This document shows, one piece after another, positions 53,560 to 62,313 of a DNA stretch of 64,000 nt. Origin of the DNA: Bog-756 sp963824645 (GTDB taxonomy: Bacteria; Actinomycetota; Acidimicrobiia; Acidimicrobiales; RAAP-2); the NCBI GenBank assembly GCA_963824645.1, contig CAWGQC010000010.1, positions 124,001-188,000 of the forward strand. The letters are read 5' to 3'. A program made the translations under genes and the position numbers. The notes below the pieces were generated by a model. It worked only from the letters and a program-made list of their open reading frames with translations, had not been told where the DNA came from and did no database searches. The first letter of the stretch is position 1. The number at the start of each line of letters is the position of its first letter.

Positions 53560-53608
53560 GACTAAGAATATAGCTTTTACAACTTAATTGCTAACAGCTA
53601 GTTTAGTC
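53560..53608. promoter_or_regulatory. Inverted half-sites GACTAA / TTAGTC flanking the hipBA-like promoter
   Basis: Perfect 6-base arms lie at 53560-53565 and 53603-53608, 37 bases apart inside an AT-rich island that differs sharply from the GC-rich surroundings. They enclose the promoter at 53567-53594, as expected for an antitoxin operator pair. Recognition by this antitoxin is inferred. Confidence 0.5.
53567..53594 (-). promoter_or_regulatory. Candidate sigma-A-type promoter of the hipBA-like operon
   Basis: On the minus strand, a -35-like TTAGCA (53594-53589), a 16-base spacer and a -10-like TATATT (53572-53567) lie about 40 bases upstream of the antitoxin ATG. The match is 4/6 and 5/6 to the consensus, in AT-rich DNA. 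Confidence 0.5.
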
Positions 53609-53795
53609 GCCTTAATACGACTCTACGCCCCCAATAGTCATTATTTCATATGTTGCCGGTAGCTCGGGTAGAACCCAGAGGGGTGGGACGGGCGGAGCGC
53701 AACCCGTCGGGCTCGTGTTGAGGCAGGGCCCGAAAGGTCGGATCGACTCGGCCCCACCCTGACCCCGAGGCCGGAAATCCAAGGTCCGAGGTCGC

Positions 53796-55058
53796 CTAAC
53801 CCTGCTGGTCCTGCTGGGCCGCTCTCAGTTTGGCGGCCATCGACTGCAACAACTTCCAACCGATGGTGCCATTCTCCTGGACCAGGGGACGAAACTCCCA
53901 GTAAGTCAGCCCATAGCAAACGAGTTCATTGGAGGCGGTGATCGTCGCCGCCCGCGGACCCTCGTCGATCAAAGCGATCTCACCGAAATAGTCACCGCGT
54001 TTGAGGGTGGACTGCTCGGCGCCGCGGATCGAGACCGTTGCCTCGCCGGAGTCGATCAGGAAAAAGGCGGCACCCCCCGAGCCCTCCATGACGACCGTTT
54101 CGCCTGCGGCAAAACGACGCTCTTTCAGTAGCCGTGCAATCTGCTGGATCTCCTTGCGATCGAGTTCGGCAAAGAGGGGAACCAGCCGGAGCGTTTCGAC
54201 AGGGTCGCCAGCAATGGCGGCCGACGGGGCCTCCTGGGTGGACGGCCGTCCCGTGGTCACCGCCCGGCACTGCAAGAGATACAGCGTCCCGTCGGCAAAG
54301 GCCCACTCAACGTCGCGGGCCGGGCCGTAGGCCTGCTCGCACCGGGCGGCCAGCTGGCTCAGCTTCTCCAGCTGATCCTCGTCGAGGCAGAGTTGCTCGG
54401 CTCGGTCGGCCGGAATTTTCTCCTCGATCGTGCCGCCCGTCGCCACCGAGCGAATGGCGATCGACTTGCGGCCCGGCTTGGCCTCCAGCACCTGGCCGGA
54501 GCGGTCGATCCGGTAGTTGTCCGGAATGACCAGCCCGGCCACCACGGCTTCACCCAGTCCCCAGCTGGCCTCTATGACCCGTTCGTCGGCGCCGGTGATC
54601 GGATTCTCCGTGAACATCACCCCGGCCACGTCCGGATCCAGCAGCGTCTGCACGACAACCCCGACACTCGGTCGGGTGAAGAGACCGACCCGCTGCCGGT
54701 AGGTGATGGCGGAGTCCGAGTTGGCCGACCACCAGATCTCCCGTAGAGCCGAGGGCAACTCTGCTGCTGTCGGCACGTTGAGCAGCGTGAGATGCTGCCC
54801 GGCGAAGCTGGCGTCTGCGCCGTCCTCGTCGGCGGCCGACGAGCGGACGGCCAGCGGCACCGGCAGGGTCCGCACGGCCTTGGCCACCTTGGCGATGGCC
54901 CGCTCATCTCCGGCGGCGACAGCCTCGACGACGGAGCCGGCCAGGGCGACGCCGGGTGGGACCTGGAGGCCTTGCCGCTCAGCTTCGCCCAGCCCGACCG
55001 CCTTCGAACCGAAGACGGCGGTCTCCTGCGCCTTGGCCAGAGGGACGACGTCCCTCAC
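53796..55058 (-). CDS. PEP-synthase/RPH-like ATP-binding domain fused to a cyclic-nucleotide-binding domain
   Basis: A 420-residue protein. Residues 1-275 are the PEP/pyruvate-dikinase ATP-grasp domain: GSKAVGLGEAERQGLQVPPGVAL, LAVRSSAADEDGADASFAGQ, VVVQTLLDPDVAGVMFTENP, IEASWGLGEAVVAGLVIPD, DVEWAFADGTLYLLQCRAVTT. Residues about 285-415 form a cNMP-binding domain with cassette YFGEIALIDEGPRAATI, Glu and Arg kept. It lacks the phosphohistidine and substrate domains, which are in the upstream gene; the GTG start overlaps that gene's stop by four bases (GTGA). It would charge the partner's His with phosphate from ATP, possibly under cAMP control. Confidence 0.92.
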   Translation of the reverse strand: MRDVVPLAKAQETAVFGSKAVGLGEAERQGLQVPPGVALAGSVVEAVAAGDERAIAKVAKAVRTLPVPLAVRSSAADEDGADASFAGQHLTLLNVPTAAELPSALREIWWSANSDSAITYRQRVGLFTRPSVGVVVQTLLDPDVAGVMFTENPITGADERVIEASWGLGEAVVAGLVIPDNYRIDRSGQVLEAKPGRKSIAIRSVATGGTIEEKIPADRAEQLCLDEDQLEKLSQLAARCEQAYGPARDVEWAFADGTLYLLQCRAVTTGRPSTQEAPSAAIAGDPVETLRLVPLFAELDRKEIQQIARLLKERRFAAGETVVMEGSGGAAFFLIDSGEATVSIRGAEQSTLKRGDYFGEIALIDEGPRAATITASNELVCYGLTYWEFRPLVQENGTIGWKLLQSMAAKLRAAQQDQQG

Positions 55059-56695
55059 GTCAGTACGGTGACTTCGCCCGCCGTCCCATCCACCCGCACC
55101 CGTGTCCCATCCTGAATTCGTTGCGTGGCGTCGCGCGTTCCGACCACCCCCGGTATGCCGTACTCGCGGGCCACGATGGCCGAGTGGGAGAGCAAACCGC
55201 CGTTGTCGGTGACGATGGCCCCGAGCAGAGGCAGGAGGATGTTGAACGCTTCCGACGTGGCCTCGGTCACCAGGACATCTCCCTGGACGATCCGGCCGAA
55301 CTCGGAGGGACCGGAGACGTGGCGCGCCGGGCCTTCGTAGATGCCTTGGCTGGCCGCCAGCCCGCGGAGGAGATCCGTTTCGTGGGCTTCCTCGGAACTG
55401 CCGAAGAGCTCGCCCATGGCGATGCCTGTAGCCCGCATCAGACGACCGATGGCGGGTGGCAGTCCCGACGGGTCGGGCGGGGCCGGTGGCGGCGGTCCGA
55501 GCGATGGGGGCGCGTCTTTGGCCGAGTGGGTGGCGCGGTATTCGGCCCGGGCGCCCAGTTCATCGTCGGACGGCCCGGTGCCATCCGTGAGGAGCGATCC
55601 CATTTCCCCGAGGCTGGCATCGATCAGGTGGTCAGCTTGGTGGATGCGCCCTTGGCTGGCCAGCTTGCGCCCAGCGGCCAACACTGCTCGTCGCATAAGA
55701 CCGGACGCCCAGATGTCGCTGTAGATCCCCCGCTCGTCGCGCAGTCGGTACATGAGGCGGGCTTCCCCGAGGAGCTCGTCGAATTCGTTCCGGTTCTGTT
55801 CGGGGACGCTCTGGCGGACCTCGGCGATCTTGTCCTCGACTTCCGAGGTTCCGGTGTCCCTCCCTTTGACGGCAACCCGGATGGCTCGCAGCAGGGCGTC
55901 GGGCAGCTCGAGGGCACCGGGCTCCGAGATATCGAATCCGTCGAGAGGCCGGAACCCGACAAAATCGAGATAGCCCGACACGGCCGCTCCCTCCTCGCCA
56001 CCGAGGGCGCGCAGTGCGGCGATGACCTGGACGGGGTCATCTCCCGAATCGAGGAGGGCCAGCGCCGCGGAGTTTTTCCCGATGGCGGCGATCAGCCGGT
56101 CCAGCTCGGCCGAACCGCCGGCCGATACCGATGCCGAACCCCGTAGGAGTCCCAACAACTGAGCCGGCGGCAGCCCCGTCCAGTCCCCGACGTGGGCCAG
56201 GAAATCGCCGGTCGGAATCATGGCCGACGCCGTGTACCGCATGTGTTGGGAAATCATGGCCGCATGGTGGTCTCGGCATCGGGTCAGGTAGGCGATCGAT
56301 GCCCTCTCCGAAAGCGAGTCCGGATCGATGGCCTGGATCTCCCGGTGGGCGGCGATGGCCGCCGGCTTGACGGTCTCGTCCCAGTCGCGAAGCTGCTCCC
56401 GCCAGACCTTTTTCTGGAAGACCTCCTCGGCCCGCTGGAAACGCTGTGGGATCTCCTCCTCGGGGGCCGGCTTCATGGTGTTATAGGCGAATCCGTTGAC
56501 ATAGGCCGTCTGCATGCCGTCGATGAGCATCCCGTAGAAATGGGCAAAATCGCTGGTGCCCCGCATGAAGGCTTCCGGGTGGGTTTCCGTCCAATACCGG
56601 GTCACCGGTCGAGGAAAGTGCACGGGATCCAGACCCCATGTGCCCGGACCCGGCGGATCGAAGCGGAGCTCTGCGTCTGTCCCTAAACCAGTCAT
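55055..56695 (-). CDS. PEP-utilising (phosphohistidine) domain protein, partner of the ATP-binding subunit
   Basis: A 546-residue protein. The N-terminal ~430 residues are helical with no strong family match beyond PEP-utilising-enzyme-like segments (YWTETHPEAFMRGTSDF, GYLDFVGFRPLDGFDISEPGAL, SGYLDFVGFRPL as in RPH/PEP-synthase-like middle domains). The C-terminal ~90 residues are the swivelling domain: QGDVLVTEATSEAFN, then DNGGLLSHSAIVAREYGIPGVVGT with the catalytic His504. RPH and PEP synthase have ATP-, substrate- and His-domains in one chain; here the ATP part is a separate gene downstream. The middle domain should define the acceptor. Acceptor unknown: an antibiotic, pyruvate or another small molecule. 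Confidence 0.88.
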   Translation of the reverse strand: MTGLGTDAELRFDPPGPGTWGLDPVHFPRPVTRYWTETHPEAFMRGTSDFAHFYGMLIDGMQTAYVNGFAYNTMKPAPEEEIPQRFQRAEEVFQKKVWREQLRDWDETVKPAAIAAHREIQAIDPDSLSERASIAYLTRCRDHHAAMISQHMRYTASAMIPTGDFLAHVGDWTGLPPAQLLGLLRGSASVSAGGSAELDRLIAAIGKNSAALALLDSGDDPVQVIAALRALGGEEGAAVSGYLDFVGFRPLDGFDISEPGALELPDALLRAIRVAVKGRDTGTSEVEDKIAEVRQSVPEQNRNEFDELLGEARLMYRLRDERGIYSDIWASGLMRRAVLAAGRKLASQGRIHQADHLIDASLGEMGSLLTDGTGPSDDELGARAEYRATHSAKDAPPSLGPPPPAPPDPSGLPPAIGRLMRATGIAMGELFGSSEEAHETDLLRGLAASQGIYEGPARHVSGPSEFGRIVQGDVLVTEATSEAFNILLPLLGAIVTDNGGLLSHSAIVAREYGIPGVVGTRDATQRIQDGTRVRVDGTAGEVTVLT

Positions 56696-56826
56696 CGACG
56701 ATCCTCTCGTTCAAGCCCTCGGATATCGAGGCGCCGCCGTCGGAGGGCCCGCACCTTGTACCTCCCCCCCGCTAGACCATAAGAGTGGCGCCCGGCCAGG
56801 TCAATCGGCCTGCGACGGGACCGTTG

Positions 56827-58089
56827 TCAGAACCCGGTCCCGCTTCTCGGAGACGGTCGGGTGGTGAGCAGAGCATCGGCCACCGACAGGCGGCCGGGCC
56901 GTAACTCCTCGATGCGCCCCCCGGCGGCCAGGAGCGAGGCCGGAAAGCCGCCCATGTAGAGAGAGGCCAGAGCAGCAAGGCCGAGACGAATATCCGCCTC
57001 TTCACCGCTACGGGCCCGGCGGCACGAGGCACCTTCCGGCCCGGCTTCCAGTACCCATCGGCCCGGCGCCTCGTCGGCCTCCCCCTCCGATGACGCGGCG
57101 GGCAGCACGTCGAGAGTCAAACGACCCTCCGCCTGATAACCGCGGGCCTCGAAGGCGGTGCCGGTGGCCAGGATTCTCACGTACAGGCGGTCCTCGATGC
57201 CGATCGTCAGGAGCTGGCGGGGATCGGCCAGTCGCCACCGGATCGGCTCGTCGACCGGTCGGCGTATGACGTTGACCGTGCCCACCAGGTCCAGGTCGAG
57301 TACGAAACGCCAGAGCGCCGCTTCGACGGTGGCCGTTTCGCCGCGCAGTTCCTCCACGATGATCTTGGACCGTTCCCCCCGGAATGCGTTGGCATCAGGG
57401 ACAGCCCGGAAGAGCAGGTAACCCCCGTCGCAGGCAGCATGGAAACGGGCCGTCAATCCGCCCCGCTGGTGCTTTGCGTCGTGAAGGAGGTGGGTCCAGT
57501 AACCGACGCTTCGGTCGACCTCACCGGCTCGGGTCAGGCGTTGGCGGTCGAAGATGTCGGGCAGGACCTCGAGGGCCTCGTCCTTGTCGATGAGGGTGAG
57601 ATCGATGCCGGGCGCCGGGACGGCGAACGCCGAAGCTCGGCTGTCGATCGAGTACTCGGCCAGGTTGGCTGCCAGTCCGTAGCCGAATCGCCCGTAGATG
57701 AGCGATTCCGAGGCCTCCAGCCCGGCGATCGCCTCACCCCGTTGACGGGCGTCGTCATGCATGGTGGTCATCAGCTGACGGAGGAATCCTTGTCGGCGGT
57801 GGGTGGGGTGTACGCCGACGGCGGTGACTCCGGCCATGGGTATGGTCGGACAGGCCTGGCCGGGCGCCGCCGGAAGGGTGACATTCAGGCTGTGGATGGC
57901 GCTGTTGCCGACGAAACGGTCTCCGGCGTCCACCACCCACGCCCGGTCGAGAGGGGAGGTGGCGGCCCACATTTCCAGGTCGGCCATGTCGTCGGGATCA
58001 TCGGTCAAGGGACTGAGGAAAGGAATATGCACCGACCTCCGGAATGTCGACGCTTCCTCGGGCCGTAGTTTTCTGACAACGGGATCCAT
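56827..58089 (-). CDS. Eis-like GNAT acetyltransferase
   Basis: A 420-residue protein of the Eis family. Two GNAT-like lobes (PMAGVTAVGVHPTHRRQGFLRQLM with the acetyl-CoA loop; LIYGRFGYGLAANLAEYSID) and a C-terminal SCP2-like domain (RLGLAALASLYMGGFPASLLAAGGRIEELRPG). The chain ends in Phe, as in Eis, where the terminal carboxylate takes part in catalysis. Eis proteins acetylate aminoglycosides or protein lysines. ATG 58089 starts MDPVVRKLRPEEA; the ATG at 58125 is less family-like. It lies 131 bases upstream of the dikinase-like pair's stop-side gene on the opposite orientation order; not obviously co-transcribed. Confidence 0.9.
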   Translation of the reverse strand: MDPVVRKLRPEEASTFRRSVHIPFLSPLTDDPDDMADLEMWAATSPLDRAWVVDAGDRFVGNSAIHSLNVTLPAAPGQACPTIPMAGVTAVGVHPTHRRQGFLRQLMTTMHDDARQRGEAIAGLEASESLIYGRFGYGLAANLAEYSIDSRASAFAVPAPGIDLTLIDKDEALEVLPDIFDRQRLTRAGEVDRSVGYWTHLLHDAKHQRGGLTARFHAACDGGYLLFRAVPDANAFRGERSKIIVEELRGETATVEAALWRFVLDLDLVGTVNVIRRPVDEPIRWRLADPRQLLTIGIEDRLYVRILATGTAFEARGYQAEGRLTLDVLPAASSEGEADEAPGRWVLEAGPEGASCRRARSGEEADIRLGLAALASLYMGGFPASLLAAGGRIEELRPGRLSVADALLTTRPSPRSGTGF

Positions 58090-58325
58090 GGGGCCAGTCT
58101 GTCCACTCAGAGCCGCCGCTGTCATCCGACCAGTCCGACGGCGCGGGCCGCGGTGGCCGGGCGTCGGTAGTTGCTGTCGGCGCTCACCCTCGGCGCTGAC
58201 GGTTTCTGCCTGGCCGGGGGCATGTCAATGGCAAGGCGGAACCACCGTGTCCCTATTGATCAGAGGAACGACGGTGATCACAGGGAACGGCGGCGAATGC
58301 ACCGCTCCTCATCACATCGGCAAGA

Positions 58326-58661
58326 ATGACCCCGATGGCGTTCGGTCAACAGTCAGGACCACCCGCCTCGCCCCGGCAGGTAAGGGAATTGCTCACCCTG
58401 CTCCACAATGCCGGCCATACGGACTTCCGTGATGCTCGGGGCCCCATGGGGTTCACCCAGCGCCAGGCTGGAGGGAGGTTCGCTCGCGACGAAGCGGCGG
58501 CCTTCATCGACCAGCTCCTGGAAGCAGAATCCGAGGGGGACACGCCGGTGGCGGAGCCGGTCCCCCGACCGACGGCCCACGAAAAGATGATGAGCCGCCT
58601 TTCCTCTGAGCAACTCGCCGCTGAGCTTCGTCGGCGCGGATGGACCGCCACCGAGCCGTAG
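58326..58661 (+). CDS. Small conserved hypothetical protein
   Basis: A 111-residue protein: SPRQVRELLTLLHNAGHTDFRDARGPMGFTQRQAGGRFARDEAAAFIDQLLEAE and a C-terminal SSEQLAAELRRRGW. The helical pattern and the RDARGP...LTQRQAxGKFTRDEA-like text look like a small family I have seen in other actinobacteria without an assigned function. No DNA-binding motif is clear. It stands alone between the Eis-like gene and an SDR. Confidence 0.65.
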   Translation: MTPMAFGQQSGPPASPRQVRELLTLLHNAGHTDFRDARGPMGFTQRQAGGRFARDEAAAFIDQLLEAESEGDTPVAEPVPRPTAHEKMMSRLSSEQLAAELRRRGWTATEP

Positions 58662-58833
58662 GACCGGTGACGACACCGCCAACCGACGCTGCATCACCGT
58701 GACGGTTGGCCGTTCACCCGGTAGGGGCGGGGCTCCGTTGGCGACGCCGGCGACGGGGTGCTCCGGCCGCGTCTGTGCCACCATGGCCTGGTAGCGAGCG
58801 AGGGCCCGCACGAAAAGCATCAGGGGGAACACC

Positions 58834-59757
58834 GTGGAAGACCTGGCCGGAAAGGTAGCGGTGGTGACCGGCGGCGCCGCCGGTATCGGACGGGGCATCG
58901 TGGAGGCACTGCTCGAGGAGGGTGCCCGGGTGGTGGTGGCCGACATTGAAGCGCCGGTACTGGAGACCACGGTGGCCGAGCTGTCAGCCGCCGGGGATGT
59001 CCGCGGCGTCGTCACCGATGTGTCCGATCCGGCCTCGGTCGAGGCCCTGGCCGATCTGGTCTTCGGCCAGTACGGGGTGTGTCATGTGTTGTGGAACAAC
59101 GCCGGGGTCACCTCCGGCGGGGGCGGAAATCCGTGGGATCAGGAGCCGAACGACTGGCGGTGGTGCTTCGGGGTGAACGTGTTCGGCACGTCCAACGGGG
59201 TGTTGGCCTTCGTGCCCCGGATGATCGCCTCCGACCAACCGGGGGTGGTGGTGACCACGTCGTCTGGCGACGGGGGTATCGCCCCGGTCCCCTATGCCTC
59301 GGTCTACGCCTCGTCCAAGGCCGCCATCAGCTGCTTCACCGAAGCCCTGGCCCACCAGTTCATCGCCCAGAAGACCAAACTCTCGGCCTCTATCTTCTAT
59401 CCGTCAGGTGGTCTGCTCGACACCGGCCTGTGGGAGGCCCAGCGGAACCGCCCCGATGCCCTGGCCCGTCAGCGGCCACGCCCACCGGCGCCCGGCACCA
59501 CCTTCGCCGAGTTCAAGGCGGCCCTGGCCGCCGCCGGACGCTCCACCGATACCGTGAACCTGTCGGAACTGGGTCGGTTCGCCGTCCAGGGAGTGAAAGA
59601 GGGGCGCTTCGTGATCAGCCACAATCTCGACGACGCCGGCCGCCTGCTCCATGCCCGGGCCGACGCCATAGCCGAAGGAGCCCTTCCCCCCTCGGCCATC
59701 GACGGATTGGCTGCGGCGGGTACGGCCGGTGCGGGGAAGGCGAGGAAGGACCGGTGA
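58834..59757 (+). CDS. Short-chain dehydrogenase/reductase
   Basis: A 307-residue SDR, long for the classical class. TGGAAGIG motif (VAVVTGGAAGIGRGI), NNAG block (LWNNAGVTSGGGGNPW), catalytic Ser in TTSSGDGGI and Tyr/Lys in YASSKAAIS. The C-terminal ~60 residues (EGALPPSAIDGLAAAGTAGAGKARKDR) are Ala-rich. The GTG at 58834 follows GGGGGAACACC. Its stop overlaps the next gene's GTG (GTGA), so it is coupled to the amidohydrolase. It probably oxidises a product or precursor of that enzyme. Confidence 0.9.
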   Translation: MEDLAGKVAVVTGGAAGIGRGIVEALLEEGARVVVADIEAPVLETTVAELSAAGDVRGVVTDVSDPASVEALADLVFGQYGVCHVLWNNAGVTSGGGGNPWDQEPNDWRWCFGVNVFGTSNGVLAFVPRMIASDQPGVVVTTSSGDGGIAPVPYASVYASSKAAISCFTEALAHQFIAQKTKLSASIFYPSGGLLDTGLWEAQRNRPDALARQRPRPPAPGTTFAEFKAALAAAGRSTDTVNLSELGRFAVQGVKEGRFVISHNLDDAGRLLHARADAIAEGALPPSAIDGLAAAGTAGAGKARKDR

Positions 59758-60995
59758 CCGACACGCTCGATGCCGACTACCGGTACACGGTGATATCGGC
59801 CGATGCCCACGCCGGGGCCGATATCGCCGACTACCGCCCCTACCTGGCGGCGGCCTGGCACGACGAGTTCGACGTCTGGGCCGCGTCCTACGTCAATCCC
59901 TTCGCCGACCTGCTGGCCGCCACCGCCTACCGGAGTTGGGACTCCGACCGACGCCTGGCCGAGAACGATGCCGACGGCATCACCGCCGAAGTGCTGTTCC
60001 CCAACACCGTGCCCCCGTTCTTCGAAGAGGGGAGCCTGGTGGCCCTACCCCCCACCGAGGCGGAGTACGACCGACGCTGGGCCGGCATACAGGCCCACAA
60101 CCGGTGGCTGGCCGAATTCTGCTCCCGGGCACCGGGCCGTCGGGCCGGAGTGGCCCAGATCTTCGCCAACCGGATCGACGACGCCCTGGCCGAGGTGCGG
60201 TGGGCGGCCGAGGCCTTCTCGCCGTTCGGCGGCATCCTCCTGCCCTCACTGCCGCCCGGGGCCGATCTCCCGCCCCTGTGGGACGCTGCTTATGAACCGC
60301 TGTGGAGCTTGTGCGAGGAGCTCGGTGTGGTGGTCAACATCCACGGCGGCGGTGGCCTCCCCGACTACGGCGATGCCGAGGTGGCCCGGGCCATCATGCT
60401 GGTCGAACTGCCATGGTTCTCGCACCGTTCGGTGTGGCATCTCATCTTCGGCGGTGTCCTGGAGCGCCACCCCACATTGCAGGTGGTGCTGACCGAACAG
60501 GGTTTGGCCTGGGTGCCGCGGGGGCTGGAGACCCTCGACTGGTTCTACGGTCGGATGACACTCGGCGACGCGGCCGAGGCCAACTTCTTCGGAGCGGCGG
60601 CCAAGGGGATGTCCATGACGCCGACCGAGTACTTCCAACGCAACGTCTCGGTGGGGGCCAGCTTCCTACGAGCCAGTGAATCGGCCCTCCGCCACCAGGT
60701 GGGTGTGGAGCGGATCATGTGGGGTGCCGACTACCCCCACTCCGAGGGCAGCTATCCCTTCAGTCGGGAAGCGTTACGGGCCGCCTTCGGCACCTGTGAC
60801 CCGATGGAGACCCGACGGATGGTCGAGGTCAACGCGGCCGGCCGCTACGGGTTCGATCTCGACGCCCTCCGGCTCATCGGCCAGCAGATCGGCCCGACGG
60901 TGGCCGAAGTGGCCACGCCTCTCCCCGTCGACGAGTACCCCAGGGGCTCGACCTGCAACGCCTTTGACCGCCACCAGGTACTCCGCTCCTGGTAG
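59754..60995 (+). CDS. Amidohydrolase_2-family metal-dependent hydrolase/decarboxylase
   Basis: A 413-residue protein. VISADAHAGADIADYRPYL is the N-terminal metal motif (D-x-H type), VVNIHGGGG carries the strand-His, and MWGADYPHSEGSYPF is the C-terminal signature of the Amidohydrolase_2 class. Family reactions include ACMSD-like decarboxylation and ring hydrolysis; many actinobacterial copies are in aromatic or steroid pathways. It starts in a GTGA overlap with the SDR. Two paralogues follow at 61036 and 63265 on the opposite strand, so the locus is a cluster of related steps. Confidence 0.9.
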   Translation: MTDTLDADYRYTVISADAHAGADIADYRPYLAAAWHDEFDVWAASYVNPFADLLAATAYRSWDSDRRLAENDADGITAEVLFPNTVPPFFEEGSLVALPPTEAEYDRRWAGIQAHNRWLAEFCSRAPGRRAGVAQIFANRIDDALAEVRWAAEAFSPFGGILLPSLPPGADLPPLWDAAYEPLWSLCEELGVVVNIHGGGGLPDYGDAEVARAIMLVELPWFSHRSVWHLIFGGVLERHPTLQVVLTEQGLAWVPRGLETLDWFYGRMTLGDAAEANFFGAAAKGMSMTPTEYFQRNVSVGASFLRASESALRHQVGVERIMWGADYPHSEGSYPFSREALRAAFGTCDPMETRRMVEVNAAGRYGFDLDALRLIGQQIGPTVAEVATPLPVDEYPRGSTCNAFDRHQVLRSW

Positions 60996-61035
60996 GCGCC
61001 ATCGCCGGGCCCCGCTGGCGGCGGACCGGTGGGAC

Positions 61036-62313
61036 TCAGACCGGGGGCCGCAGCCCGTATTCCGCCTTCCACCAGCGGGCCTCGGCCCGTTCGGTCGGAT
61101 CGCTTCGTTTGGTGGCGTCCTGGCCCAGCGAGTCCGGTGAGGGCCCGATCCGGTCGGCAATGGGCTTGAGTGTGGCCAGGTCGAAGCCGTAGACCTTGGC
61201 CGCCGTCAAACCCAACATGTCGGCGGTGTCGTCCACCGGAACCCCGGCGAAGTCAGCCGACAGGCGGGCTGCGGTGTTGGGCCAGGTGCCTTCGGGGTGG
61301 GGATAGTCGGTCCCCCACATGACCACGTCGGTGCCGATCACGTACCGACGACGGATCTCCTCCCTGGACATGGTGGAGGCCCCGATGAAGATATTGGTGC
61401 CGAAATAGTCGGAGGGCAGTTTGGAGATCTTGCCCTTGAGTAGGGCCGCCATCTTCTTGGTGGTGTGGCCACCCCCCATGTACTGGTCCCACTTCCACAT
61501 CATGTCCGGCGCCCAGTAGGCCGCAGCTTCGGTGACTACGAATTTGAGCTCCGGAAAGCGTTCGAAAACACCGCTGAACAGAAGGTGCCATGCCGGTCGC
61601 ACCGCCCACCACACCACCTCGGCCAGGTAGACGCCGGTGTGGTCGCCGTACTCCTCCATCGGCGCCTCACCCGAGTGGGTGTGGACGGGGAGGCCCGTTT
61701 CCGCGCAGGCCGCCCACACCGGGTCGTAGACGGCGTCGTTGTAGGGGGCGCGATGGCGCCACAGGGTCGGGATCATGATGCCCCGGATGCCCGGTTGGGA
61801 GGCCACCCACTCGATCTCGTTCACCGCCCTGGTGATGTCGTGGGTGATGGGGACCAGGGCGATCCCGCCGCGGCGATGAGGCGCGTGCGAGCACATGTCG
61901 GCCAGGAAGCGGTTGTGGGCGTGGGCCCCGGCAAAGGCCAGCTCGGGATCCTCGATGGCCCCGGCGAACAACCCGGCGCCGAACGGCGGTGACGCCATGC
62001 CGGTGATGGCATCGGCGTCGGCGAAGAGCACGTCGGCGGCCACGCCGTCGGCGTCGAGCTCCTTGTCCCGGATGACCGGGTCGAAAGCGCCCTTCAGCCC
62101 TTCGGCGTTGTCCTTCTCCCAGCCCATGATGTAGTCGTAGTTGAAAGCCAGCGCTTCTTCACGGTGGGCCATCCGCTCCGTCAGGTAGTCGTCGAAGGCC
62201 GGGAAGTACTTGGGGTCGAGATACCTCCGGTACTCCTCGCAGGCCAGGCCGGCATGCCCGTCGGCCGACACCACGATGTAGCGGTCCGTTCCACTGCCGG
62301 GCACGTCCCTCAC
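61036..62313 (-). CDS. Amidohydrolase_2-family metal-dependent hydrolase/decarboxylase
   Basis: A 425-residue paralogue of the neighbouring enzyme: YIVVSADGHAGLACEEYRRYL, VHTHSGEAPMEEYGDHTGVYLAE and MWGTDYPHPEGTWP. DYLDPKYFPAFDDY and RDKELDADGVAADVLF fit the same family. Its ATG overlaps the upstream acetoacetate-decarboxylase-like gene's TGA by four bases, so they are a translationally coupled pair. The plus-strand paralogue (59754) is convergent with it, 40 bases away. The substrate is unknown. Confidence 0.9.
   Translation of the reverse strand: MRDVPGSGTDRYIVVSADGHAGLACEEYRRYLDPKYFPAFDDYLTERMAHREEALAFNYDYIMGWEKDNAEGLKGAFDPVIRDKELDADGVAADVLFADADAITGMASPPFGAGLFAGAIEDPELAFAGAHAHNRFLADMCSHAPHRRGGIALVPITHDITRAVNEIEWVASQPGIRGIMIPTLWRHRAPYNDAVYDPVWAACAETGLPVHTHSGEAPMEEYGDHTGVYLAEVVWWAVRPAWHLLFSGVFERFPELKFVVTEAAAYWAPDMMWKWDQYMGGGHTTKKMAALLKGKISKLPSDYFGTNIFIGASTMSREEIRRRYVIGTDVVMWGTDYPHPEGTWPNTAARLSADFAGVPVDDTADMLGLTAAKVYGFDLATLKPIADRIGPSPDSLGQDATKRSDPTERAEARWWKAEYGLRPPV

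Noticed and set aside
53613..53623. TAATACGACTC, identical to the upstream part of the T7 phage promoter
   Set aside because: The following ACTATAGGG is absent, so it is not a functional T7 promoter; chance in an AT-rich island is likely.
58089..58326. Hidden gene or RNA between the Eis-like gene and the small hypothetical
   Set aside because: No conserved structure, promoter pair or coding pattern could be supported.
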